Positions 43,880 through 51,331 of a stretch of 64,000 nucleotides of DNA are shown piece after piece (the stretch's first letter is position 1; each line of letters begins with the position of its first letter). Position numbers and translations under genes: made by a program. This DNA is from Bradyrhizobium iriomotense. Lineage in GTDB: Bacteria > Pseudomonadota > Alphaproteobacteria > Rhizobiales > Xanthobacteraceae. The notes under the pieces were generated by a model. It ran no database searches. It had not been told where the DNA came from and worked only from the letters and a program-made list of their open reading frames with translations. The DNA is taken from positions 1 to 64,000 of the forward strand of contig NZ_BSOW01000007.1 in the NCBI RefSeq assembly GCF_030160715.1, written 5' to 3'.

Positions 43880-43967
43880 AGCGCGATCTTTATCATCGCG
43901 CTTTAGCTTTTTGTTTGCGCACGATCTCTTCGGAGAACCGCTGCACACTTCTCCGGATCGTGCGTTA
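43878..43967. repeat. bipartite hairpin repeat, copy 3
   Basis: A perfect 12-base-pair hairpin CTAAAGCGCGAT...ATCGCGCTTTAG (43876-43906) is followed by CTTTTTG and then GCGCACGATC...GGATCGTGCG as inverted ends (about 43917-43964). The first hairpin plus T-run would work as an intrinsic terminator for the Met/Gly-rich gene; the far end reaches the stop of the MATE gene on the other strand. Confidence 0.75.
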
Positions 43968-45431
43968 GTCCCCAGCGCCAGACAAGGCGGTACGGATATT
44001 CGGCTTGCTCGCGCGCGGTCCCCAGCGCGTCAGCACGACGCTGGAACACGAGAGCGTTCCGAGCACGACCATCGAGCTTGCCGCGAGCCAGAAGAAACTT
44101 TGCGCGGTCGCGTCATGCGTCGACAGCCACCAGCCGCAGATTGCGATGTAGATGAGCCGCGCGGTCTGCGCCAGCACCGGTCCCAGCACCTTGGCCGCGC
44201 CCTGCGATGAAAAATACATTGCCGTGGCGAGGCCCATGAAGGCGTAGAAGGGCGCGACGGTGGAGAGATATTGATGGCTCGTCGCGCGCACGGTCGCGCT
44301 GTCGGTAAAGATATTGACCCAGAGATCGGGGAAGATGGCAACGAGGCTCGCGGGCGTGCCGACGGCGAGAAACGCGGCCACGCCGGCCGTCCAGGCAATG
44401 CGGCGCGCGCGTGCGATCTTGCCGGCGCCGATCGCCATGCCGACCATCGGCACCGAGGCGATGCCGAACGCGAACGCGATCGAGATCAGCAAAAATTCGA
44501 GCCGCGCGCCGACGCCGTAGCCTGCGAGAATCGCGGTGCCGAATTTCGCCAGCATGTGGGTGAGGATCGACACGGTCAGCACCGATTGCAGCGGCGAGAA
44601 GCAGGCGATCGCACCGACTTTCAGGATATCGAAGAACATCGCCCACTGGACCTTCAAGCCGGCCAGCTTGGGCACGACGCGTGCGCGGCCGGAAAACAGA
44701 TACCAGCTCATCACGCCGATGTTGATCGTGTAGGCGATCAGCGCACCGGCGGCGACGCCGCGCATGCCGAATTGCGGGATCGGCCCAAGCCCGAGACCCA
44801 ACGTGCCGCCCAAGATGATCTGGCACACCGCCGAATTGAGCATTAGCAGCGACGGCAGTTTCATGTTACCGGTGCCACGCAGCACGCCGGCCAGGGTATT
44901 GAGCAGCCAGGCCAGCACCGCGCCGCCGAAAAACACCTGCGTGTAGGCAATCGCCTGCGCCAGCACATTGCCGCGGCCGCCGAGCAATTCGAGCAGATGC
45001 GGCCCGAAGATCAGCATGCCCAGCATGAAGACGAGGCCGAAGGTGATGCCGATCAGTAGCGCATGCGCGGCGAGCGTGCCGGCACGCTCGCGGTCGCCCG
45101 CACCCAGCGCACGCGCGATCGCGGAAGCCACGGCGCCGCCCATGGCGCCGCCGGACATCGTCATCATCAGGATCACGCAGGGAAACACCAGCGCCATCGC
45201 GGCGAGCGATTCCACGCCGAGGCGTCCGATATAGGAGGTCTCCGCGATCACCACACAGGTGCCCGCCGACAGCCCGATCACGTTCGGCCAGGCGAGATTG
45301 AGCAGCGTGCGCAGGATCGGCCCGTCGACCAGCGCGCTGCGTGGCGCGCCAGCCTTGGCCGGCCGCGACCGTGGCGGCTTGGGACGCTCCTCCTGATCGA
45401 CCGGAATCTCGGCAACGCCGACGTCGGACAT
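43965..45431 (-). CDS. MATE family efflux transporter
   Basis: Protein of 488 residues. A polar, basic and Pro-rich N-terminus of about 35 residues precedes twelve hydrophobic helices in two halves (LLNLAWPNVIGLSAGTCVVI at the start of the first; ACFSPLQSVLTVSILTHML at the start of the second). It is only distantly similar to the MATE protein at 16177 and is closer to the VmrA/NorM-like branch. It probably expels cationic compounds. The stop overlaps the end of a repeat copy. Confidence 0.9.
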   Translation of the reverse strand: MSDVGVAEIPVDQEERPKPPRSRPAKAGAPRSALVDGPILRTLLNLAWPNVIGLSAGTCVVIAETSYIGRLGVESLAAMALVFPCVILMMTMSGGAMGGAVASAIARALGAGDRERAGTLAAHALLIGITFGLVFMLGMLIFGPHLLELLGGRGNVLAQAIAYTQVFFGGAVLAWLLNTLAGVLRGTGNMKLPSLLMLNSAVCQIILGGTLGLGLGPIPQFGMRGVAAGALIAYTINIGVMSWYLFSGRARVVPKLAGLKVQWAMFFDILKVGAIACFSPLQSVLTVSILTHMLAKFGTAILAGYGVGARLEFLLISIAFAFGIASVPMVGMAIGAGKIARARRIAWTAGVAAFLAVGTPASLVAIFPDLWVNIFTDSATVRATSHQYLSTVAPFYAFMGLATAMYFSSQGAAKVLGPVLAQTARLIYIAICGWWLSTHDATAQSFFWLAASSMVVLGTLSCSSVVLTRWGPRASKPNIRTALSGAGD

Positions 45432-45635
45432 TTCCTCTCCGATAAAGACTTTTAAAGAGCGCTAGGGCGGTTTGGCCGGAGCGTCTGTCAATATGATCAC
45501 GTTCACGGTCAATTGACTGATGCAACCCCTGAACGAACGCGATGAACGGCTCGTGTTAGCACGCCACGGGCGGATTCCTCCTGCGTCCGGCGCAATCGTG
45601 CCCCTGCGGCAGCGCATTTCAGGGGACAGAATTCG
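45432..45635. other. spacer upstream of the second MATE gene
   Basis: About 200 bases lie between the MATE start and the stop of the next gene on the same strand. TTGACCGTGAACGTGATCATATTGAC on the minus strand (about 45488-45514) includes a TTGACC -35 candidate. No repeat element was recognised. Confidence 0.35.
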
Positions 45636-46685
45636 CTAACTGATCGTCCAGACCAGCGGAGGCTTGCCGCCCGCACCAGCCCTCAGGCCGACGCTGATGT
45701 GCCGCCCGCATCCCGCAGCGAGGCCATCGAACAGTCCCTCCAACACTTTTGCGCAGGCGCGGTGATAATCGGCGACATCGTCCATCAGCCTCCAGCTTTG
45801 CTGGTAGATCTCGAAGCCGCCTTCGGACTGCGCAAGATCGGCCGCATCGTCCTGCGCGGCGAGCAGCGCGTTCAGGAAGGATGCAAATTCCTTCGTGCGG
45901 CCGCGGCTCAGCCCCAGCGCCGCCGCTACCTCATCAAAATACTGCATGCCGATCAGCTTGCCCGTGAGGTGTAGCAGATAGCCGGCATCCTCCGGCCCGA
46001 ACAACTGCACCATCACGGGTGCCGCCGTGCGGACATATTCCATCGCGTAGTTGCGATAGGCCTTTTCCAGCCGCGGCTTTGGCCAGCTCGCGACCGGCAA
46101 TGCCGGAGCGGCTTTCGCATCGAACGGTGGTGCTTCGAGATGGCGCGCGAACACGAGGCGCTGATCGAGTTCGAGCGGATGGTCGTATTGGTAGTAATAG
46201 CCTTCGAGCCCGTCCTGGCCGTCGACGCTCTGCTTCGTGCAGACGAAGCCCAATCTGAGATCGCCGAGCGCGACGCCGTTGTTGGCGTGCCAGCCGCGCA
46301 GCATCGCGCGCGATACTTCGCCGGGAATGCCGCAGATCGCGGTGCCCTTCCAGATCCAGCGCGGCGGTGGATAGCGGATCCAGGCCTTGGCGTCGCTCTC
46401 GTACATGTATTCGACATGCACGCCGCCGATCCAGTTGGAGAGATAGTGATATTGCGCAGCCGCGACCGCCGGCGGCAGATGACTTAAGCCGAGCTTGTCG
46501 AGCCCGGGCAGGAAGCGCTCCTGCTGCTGGCGGCGAAACACGCGGAACACGAATTCAGCAGCGTCCGCCGTGCCGCGCCGCGTCACCACGGTCAGGATGA
46601 GGCCGGTGAAATAGGCGTGGTAGAGATCGGCGACCGCGCGCCAGCGTTTCCATTGGGCTTCCTGCGCGGAGTCTGCTGCGGTCAC
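45636..46685 (-). CDS. conserved hypothetical protein, unrecognised family
   Basis: Cytoplasmic-looking protein of 349 residues starting at GTG (VTAADSAQ), with GGGAG seven bases upstream; the frame extends to 46754 without a better start. No signal peptide or membrane segment. It is rich in aromatic residues: YHYLSNWIGGVHVEYMYESD, WIRYPPPRWIWKGTA, GYYYQYDHPLEL, and a helical C-terminal half with AQYHY/GMQYFDEVAAALGLSRG and DVADYHRACAKVLEGL. The segment GWHANNGVALGDLRLGFVCTKQ suggests a four-helix and beta mixed fold of the kind seen in amino-thiazoline carboxylate hydrolase-like proteins, but I cannot assign it. Function unknown. Confidence 0.6.
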   Translation of the reverse strand: MTAADSAQEAQWKRWRAVADLYHAYFTGLILTVVTRRGTADAAEFVFRVFRRQQQERFLPGLDKLGLSHLPPAVAAAQYHYLSNWIGGVHVEYMYESDAKAWIRYPPPRWIWKGTAICGIPGEVSRAMLRGWHANNGVALGDLRLGFVCTKQSVDGQDGLEGYYYQYDHPLELDQRLVFARHLEAPPFDAKAAPALPVASWPKPRLEKAYRNYAMEYVRTAAPVMVQLFGPEDAGYLLHLTGKLIGMQYFDEVAAALGLSRGRTKEFASFLNALLAAQDDAADLAQSEGGFEIYQQSWRLMDDVADYHRACAKVLEGLFDGLAAGCGRHISVGLRAGAGGKPPLVWTIS

Positions 46686-46759
46686 GGTCTCGCTCCCAAT
46701 CTTGTTTTGGCGGAGTGTGTCATCGCAGGTGGAGCGGTGCAACCAGACACACACTCGCT

Positions 46760-46861
46760 GTCATCGCCCGGCGAAGACCGGGCGATCCAGTATTCCAGAG
46801 ACGGCTATGATTGAATCGAGACGCCGCAGCGTACTGGATCCCCGCCTTCGCGGGGATGACG
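46760..46861. repeat. palindromic repeat of the GTCATCGCCCGG type
   Basis: Ends GTCATCGCCCGGCGAAGACC and CCCCGCCTTCGCGGGGATGAC are imperfect inverted copies around GATCCAGTATTCCAGAG and CGTACTGGATC. It fills the space between dcd and the hypothetical gene and is of the same general type as 12649-12733. Confidence 0.7.
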
Positions 46862-46874
46862 GCGGAGTACGACG

Positions 46875-48011
46875 CTACACTCGAAAATGCTTCGAGAGCT
46901 TCAGGCCCTGCGCCTGGTAGTTCGAGCCGATGCGCTGGCCGTACATGGCGTCGGGGCGTGCCAGCATCTTCTCGTAGACGAGGCGGCCCACGATCTGGCC
47001 GTGCTCGAGGATGAAGGGCACTTCGCGCGAGCGCACTTCGAGCACCGCGCGCGCTCCTTGCCCACCGGCGCCGGCATAGCCGAAACCGGGATCGAAGAAG
47101 CCGGCATAGTGCACGCGGAATTCGCCGACCAGGGGATCGAACGGCACCATCTCCGCGGCGTAGTCCGGCGGCACCTGCACGGCCTCTTTCGACGCGAGGA
47201 TGTAGAACTCGCCGGGATCGAGAATGAGGCTGCCGTCGGGACGTGCGGAGATCGGCTCCCAGAAATCCTCGACCGCGTAGCCGGCGCGGCGATCGACATC
47301 GACCACGCCGGTGTGGCGCTTGGCGCGATAGCCGACGAAGCCGCCGCCCTTCTCGCCGGAGAGATCGACGGAGACGGCGACGCCGCCGGTGAGATCGGCC
47401 TCGTCGATGTCGACGAGACGCTCGGCCGCATGCAGCGCCTCGAGCTCATCGATGTTGAGGATGGCATCGCCGGTGCGGAAGCGCACCTGCGACAGCCGCG
47501 AGCCCTCGCTCACCAGCACCGGAAAGGTTTTTGGGCTGATCTCGGCATAGAGCGGACCGTGATAGCCGGCGCCGATCATGTCGAAGCGGCGGGTGCCGTC
47601 GGCGATCACGCGGGTGAAGACGTCGAGCCGGCCGGTCGAGCTTTTCGGATTGGCGGCCGCGACGATCTCCGGCGGCAGCGCGAGACTCTCGAGCAGCGGC
47701 ACGATGTAGACGCAGTTGGTCTCCAGCACCGCGCCGTCGGCGAGGCTGAACTCGTGCAGCTTCAACTCGTCGATGCGTTCGGCGACGGTAGCGCCGGGTC
47801 CGGGCAGGAAGCTCGCGCGCACGCGATAGGCGATGTCGCCGAGGCGAAGATCGAGGCTCGCCGGCTGGATCTGGCTCTCGACGAAGTCGTAGGCGGGCAG
47901 GATGAGCCCGCCATCCGCCATCGCCGCGATCATGCGGTCGGGCAGGATACCATTGGCGTCGGCGGCGACCGTGAACGTCAACCGGTGGTCCTCATCTCGG
48001 GTCAAACGCAT
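46875..48011 (-). CDS. dcd: 2'-deoxycytidine 5'-triphosphate deaminase, two-domain form
   Basis: Protein of 378 residues if started at the ATG at 48011; a later start near VAADANG is possible. It converts dCTP to dUTP to feed thymidylate synthesis. Two dUTPase-like halves are visible. The first has NPKSSTGRLDVFTRV and GPLYAEISPKTFP with the catalytic glutamate; the second ends in ARAVLEVRSREVPFILEHGQ but lacks the SS-x-x-R substrate motif. This long architecture is the Rhizobiales DCD form rather than the 190-residue E. coli enzyme. It is divergent from metZ and its riboswitch. Confidence 0.9.
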   Translation of the reverse strand: MRLTRDEDHRLTFTVAADANGILPDRMIAAMADGGLILPAYDFVESQIQPASLDLRLGDIAYRVRASFLPGPGATVAERIDELKLHEFSLADGAVLETNCVYIVPLLESLALPPEIVAAANPKSSTGRLDVFTRVIADGTRRFDMIGAGYHGPLYAEISPKTFPVLVSEGSRLSQVRFRTGDAILNIDELEALHAAERLVDIDEADLTGGVAVSVDLSGEKGGGFVGYRAKRHTGVVDVDRRAGYAVEDFWEPISARPDGSLILDPGEFYILASKEAVQVPPDYAAEMVPFDPLVGEFRVHYAGFFDPGFGYAGAGGQGARAVLEVRSREVPFILEHGQIVGRLVYEKMLARPDAMYGQRIGSNYQAQGLKLSKHFRV

Positions 48012-48096
48012 CCAAAAATGCGGAAAAACGAACCTTTTACCGCTATCCGATGGATGCCTTGACGAAAAGGGCATGGCGGAATATGAGCATGACTTA

Positions 48097-48152
48097 TCCC
48101 GTGGTGATTTGAGCCGGCCGGCTTGCAGCCACGTTAAATAAATCGCTAAACA
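48097..48152 (+). promoter_or_regulatory. SAM-II riboswitch aptamer
   Basis: The stretch contains the conserved SAM-II (metA/SAM_alpha) core in order: CCCGTGGTGATTTG, the variable GCCGGCCGGCTTG hairpin, CAGCCACG pairing with CGTGG, TTAAA, and CGCTAAA. It matches my memory of the Agrobacterium metA element almost base for base. SAM-II senses S-adenosylmethionine through an H-type pseudoknot and represses methionine synthesis; here the next gene is metZ. Confidence 0.95.
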
Positions 48153-48205
48153 GGCCGGGGACCTCTGTGATCCCGGCCAGTGGAGATATCCAGGCCGGTT
48201 TTTTT
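48153..48205 (+). terminator. terminator and competing hairpin behind the SAM-II aptamer
   Basis: CCGGCC (48173-48178) pairs with GGCCGG (48193-48198), with an inner TGG/CCA stem, directly followed by seven Ts (48199-48205): a canonical intrinsic terminator. Its left arm can instead pair with GGCCGGGGA at 48153-48161, giving a mutually exclusive upstream hairpin. A third hairpin GTGACC/GGTCAC (48206-48226) ends four bases before GGAGG of metZ. This looks like a transcription-level expression platform. Confidence 0.72.
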
Positions 48206-48238
48206 GTGACCATTTCAGGTGGTCACGTTGGAGGTCCT

Positions 48239-49435
48239 ATGTCGAAGTCCCCGGCGTCCGCCGCGCAATATCGTCCCGAAACCCGGCTGGTCCATTCCGG
48301 CACCCTGCGCTCGCAATATGGCGAGACGTCCGAGGCGCTGTTCCTCACCCAGGGTTACGTCTACGCGAGCGCCGAAGAATGCGAGGCGCGGTTCAAGGGC
48401 GAGGATCCCGGCTTCATCTATTCGCGCTACTCCAATCCGACCATTGCGATGTTCGAGCAGCGCATGATCGAGCTCGAGGGCGCGGAGGCAGCCCGCTCGG
48501 CGGCGACCGGCATGGCGGCGGTGACGACCGCGATCCTGGCGCCCTTGAAGACTGGTGATCACGTCGTGGCCTCGCGCGCGCTGTTCGGCTCGTGCCTCTA
48601 CGTGGTGCAGGATCTGTTGCCGCGCTACGGCATCGAGACCACGCTGGTCGACGGCCTCGATCTCGACCAGTGGCAGCGCGCGGTCAAGCCCAACACCAAG
48701 ACGTTCTTCCTGGAGAGCCCGACCAATCCGACGCTCGACGTGCTCGACATTCCCGCCATCGCCGAGATCGCCCACAAGGGCGGCGCGCGGCTCGTCGTCG
48801 ACAACGTGTTCGCGACGCCGATCTGGCAGAGCCCGCTCGCGCTCGGTGCCGACGTCGTGGTCTATTCCGCGACCAAGCATATCGACGGCCAGGGCCGCTG
48901 CCTCGGCGGCATCATCCTGTCCTCGGAAGCCTTCATCGCCGAGCACATCCACAATTTCATGCGCCAGACCGGCCCGTCGATCTCGCCGTTCAACGCCTGG
49001 GTCCTGCTCAAGGGGCTGGAGACGCTCGGCGTGCGCGTGCGTGCCCAGACCGACACCGCGGCCCGCGTTGCCGAGGTGCTCGCGAGCCATCCCAAAATCT
49101 CGCGGCTGATTTATCCCGGCCGCGCCGATCATCCACAGGCCGCGCTGGTGAAGAAGCAGATGCGCGGCGGCTCGACGCTGATCGGCTTCGAGGTCAAGGG
49201 CGGCAAGCAGGCCGCATTCCGCGTGCTCAATGCGCTGAGGCTCGCCAGGATTTCCAACAATCTCGGCGACGCCAAGAGCCTGGTGACACATCCGGCCACC
49301 ACGACGCATCAACGCCTGAAGCCGGAAGACCGCGCCGCACTCGGCATCAGCGAAGGTTTTATCCGCTTCTCCGCGGGGCTCGAGCATGCCGATGATCTGA
49401 TCGAGGATCTCACCGCGGCGCTGGAGAAGGCGTGA
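48239..49435 (+). CDS. metZ: O-succinylhomoserine sulfhydrylase
   Basis: PLP enzyme of 398 residues that makes homocysteine directly from O-succinylhomoserine and sulfide. I chose the ATG at 48239 because GGAGG lies five bases upstream and the leader before it is a riboswitch. Cys/Met-metabolism family segments: YSRYSNPT, ARSAATGMAAV, LESPTNPTLDVLD, VVDNVFATP and VYSATKHIDGQGR, where the lysine (about 209) binds PLP. Regulation is by the SAM-II element 90-140 bases upstream. dcd lies divergently upstream. Confidence 0.94.
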   Translation: MSKSPASAAQYRPETRLVHSGTLRSQYGETSEALFLTQGYVYASAEECEARFKGEDPGFIYSRYSNPTIAMFEQRMIELEGAEAARSAATGMAAVTTAILAPLKTGDHVVASRALFGSCLYVVQDLLPRYGIETTLVDGLDLDQWQRAVKPNTKTFFLESPTNPTLDVLDIPAIAEIAHKGGARLVVDNVFATPIWQSPLALGADVVVYSATKHIDGQGRCLGGIILSSEAFIAEHIHNFMRQTGPSISPFNAWVLLKGLETLGVRVRAQTDTAARVAEVLASHPKISRLIYPGRADHPQAALVKKQMRGGSTLIGFEVKGGKQAAFRVLNALRLARISNNLGDAKSLVTHPATTTHQRLKPEDRAALGISEGFIRFSAGLEHADDLIEDLTAALEKA

Positions 49436-49448
49436 GGCTGCGTTGAAT

Positions 49449-49537
49449 CGTAGGGTGGGCTCGCGAAGCGTAACCCACCCCTTGCTTCAGCGAGGGTAGA
49501 CCGTGGTGGGTTACGCCTTCGGCTAACCCACCCTACG
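49449..49537. repeat. MITE-like inverted repeat (CGTAGGGTGGG family), copy 1
   Basis: An 89-base element with ends CGTAGGGTGGG and CCCACCCTACG, and inner modules GCGTAACCCACC and GGTGGGTTACGCC. The element begins 14 bases after the metZ stop and stops ten bases before the SGNH gene end. The second copy at 53238-53328 lies in the opposite orientation. Confidence 0.82.
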
Positions 49538-49546
49538 GCAGCGGAG

Positions 49547-50539
49547 TTACATCGGCCGGTAGGTCCGCACGTCCGCGGGCACGTTGACCCCGAGCTTGAT
49601 CTGGCCGACCGAGCGGATGATGTCGTCGCCGAGAAGCTGCGCGAAGCAGGCGTAGCCCCAATCATTCATGTGCAGGCCGTCGGAGATCACGAAACTCTCG
49701 ACCGGAATGGCCTGCTTTTCGTGCCAGTCGCGCATCACCTCGAAGCGCGGGAAGATGCCGACATGGCGGAGCTCGGCGACGTGGCCGAGCAGCTTCACCA
49801 TCTTGCTCGCGCTTTCGGGGCGCTCGGTGACGCGCGGCGAATATTGCGGGTCGACCAGCACGATGTCGGCATCGCCGACCGCCTGGATGCGCGTGATGCC
49901 CTCCTCGACGAGCTTGGCGGTGTCGGTGGGATCGAGGTTCCGCAGCACCGCGTTGGTCCCGACCTGCCAGATCACGAGATCCGGATGCACGTCGATCACC
50001 TCCTTCTGGAGGCGCTTCATCATCTCGGGCGCGTCCTCGCCGCCGACACCTGCGTTGACGACGGTGATGTCGGCGGTCGGGTATTGCCGGCGAAGCTGGC
50101 CGGCGAGGCGGTTCGGATAGTTGAAATCGGGCGAGCTCGCACCGAAGCCCGCCGTCGACGACGATCCGAACGCGACGATCACGACCGGCTTGCCCGCGAC
50201 CAGCTTGCTCGCGACATGCGGCAGCGAACCCATCGGTTTCGCGCCGCCCTTGGGCGGCAGGCACGGCACGCGGCTGAAGATGTCGCCGGCCGATTTGGCG
50301 ACCTGCTTGACCTTGTCGATGGCCCGCGCGGTGAGGCCGCGCTGGTCGGGAGATTCTTGCTGGCTGGTCGCGGCGGGCATGGTCTGCGGCGCTGGCGCCG
50401 GGTTAGCGGCCCGCGGCGCCGTCGGCGCGACAGCCACGGCCTGCGCGCGGGCAGGCGACAGTGACACCGGCATCAGCAGCGCGGCCGCCATGGGCGCAGC
50501 CAGCCATGCCGTCAGGCCAAAAGGGCGGAAAGAACTCAT
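49547..50539 (-). CDS. secreted SGNH/GDSL hydrolase with complete active site
   Basis: Protein of 330 residues with a signal peptide (LTAWLAAPMAAALLMPVSLS, cleavage about residue 32) and a Pro/Ala/Gln-rich linker. The SGNH blocks are complete: I VIVAFGSSSTAGFG (Ser about 125), II VNAGVGGED, III LVIWQVGTNA, V SDGLHMNDWG with the Asp-x-x-His pair. It should be a periplasmic esterase. It lies 12 bases downstream of a related gene and belongs to an operon led by an OpgC-type acyltransferase, suggesting action on acyl groups of a glucan. Confidence 0.85.
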   Translation of the reverse strand: MSSFRPFGLTAWLAAPMAAALLMPVSLSPARAQAVAVAPTAPRAANPAPAPQTMPAATSQQESPDQRGLTARAIDKVKQVAKSAGDIFSRVPCLPPKGGAKPMGSLPHVASKLVAGKPVVIVAFGSSSTAGFGASSPDFNYPNRLAGQLRRQYPTADITVVNAGVGGEDAPEMMKRLQKEVIDVHPDLVIWQVGTNAVLRNLDPTDTAKLVEEGITRIQAVGDADIVLVDPQYSPRVTERPESASKMVKLLGHVAELRHVGIFPRFEVMRDWHEKQAIPVESFVISDGLHMNDWGYACFAQLLGDDIIRSVGQIKLGVNVPADVRTYRPM

Positions 50540-50551
50540 TTACGCTAAACC

Positions 50552-51331
50552 TCAATTTTGCTGCTGGGCCGGACCGAGATGGGCGGCATCGACGACGAAC
50601 TGCGCCAGCGCCCGGCCAAGGCAATCATGGACCTGTTTCGCCAACTCGGGTCCGCGTGACGGATTGAACAGGTCGAACTGACCCTGATCATTCCATTGAC
50701 GCATGATCGCGAAACGGTCGAACAGCGGGATTTCATGCTCCTGCGCCACCACGCGCATATTATCGAGATAGGGCGGTACCGAGATCATGGTTTCGGTCCG
50801 CGGGCTATACTGCAAGTTCATCAATATAACGTCGGCCCCCGCATTTTGCAGCGCAGTAACACCATCAGTGACGGCACCGCGGAACTCATCGGGATCGATA
50901 GATCGGATAGCATCCACGGTCCCGGTCTGCCAGATGACCAAAGTAGGCCTTTTCGCTTCCATGAGCTTAACGAAGCCGGCTGCGGCTTCTTCAGCCGTCT
51001 TTTTGCTCTGTAGTTCTACGGATACGTGCACGGGCTCCGACGGTAATTTCTCCTTCAGGATGGCCTGGAGGCGGGCCGGATAGGAGCTGTCCTCCGACGA
51101 CGGGATGGTGGTCGAACGGCTGCCGATGACCAGGATTTCCAGCGGTTTTGCGTCCTTGATGGTGTCAGCGACCTTGTGCAGCTGACTCTCGGTGGCGAGC
51201 AGATAGGACGGCACCTCGCAGGCCGCAGGCCCTGTGGGAGCTTGAGGCGCAGCATTATCCTCCGCGCGCGCAGAAGGCGCAGCGAAAGCACTGCACAGCA
51301 GGACCAGGCTCAGGAGAACCTTCGCCTTCAT
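50552..51331 (-). CDS. secreted SGNH-like protein lacking catalytic residues
   Basis: Protein of 259 residues with signal peptide MKAKVLLSLVLLCSAFAAPS, cleaved about residue 23. It is a clear paralogue of the next gene product (shared LVIWQ-x-G-T, QYSPR and IMR-x-W). However, block II lacks the glycine, block III reads GTVD instead of GTNA, and the terminal D-x-x-H pair is absent (the region reads DLFNPSRGPELAKQVHD). Only block I IGSRSTT keeps a serine. It may bind rather than cleave acylated glycans. Its start shares one base with the opgC stop (TGATG). Confidence 0.75.
   Translation of the reverse strand: MKAKVLLSLVLLCSAFAAPSARAEDNAAPQAPTGPAACEVPSYLLATESQLHKVADTIKDAKPLEILVIGSRSTTIPSSEDSSYPARLQAILKEKLPSEPVHVSVELQSKKTAEEAAAGFVKLMEAKRPTLVIWQTGTVDAIRSIDPDEFRGAVTDGVTALQNAGADVILMNLQYSPRTETMISVPPYLDNMRVVAQEHEIPLFDRFAIMRQWNDQGQFDLFNPSRGPELAKQVHDCLGRALAQFVVDAAHLGPAQQQN

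Noticed and set aside
43235..43948. Very His/Ala-rich open frame on the minus strand, apparently a metal-binding protein
   Set aside because: CAT is the complement of ATG; the histidine richness merely mirrors the methionine codons of the real gene at 43397.
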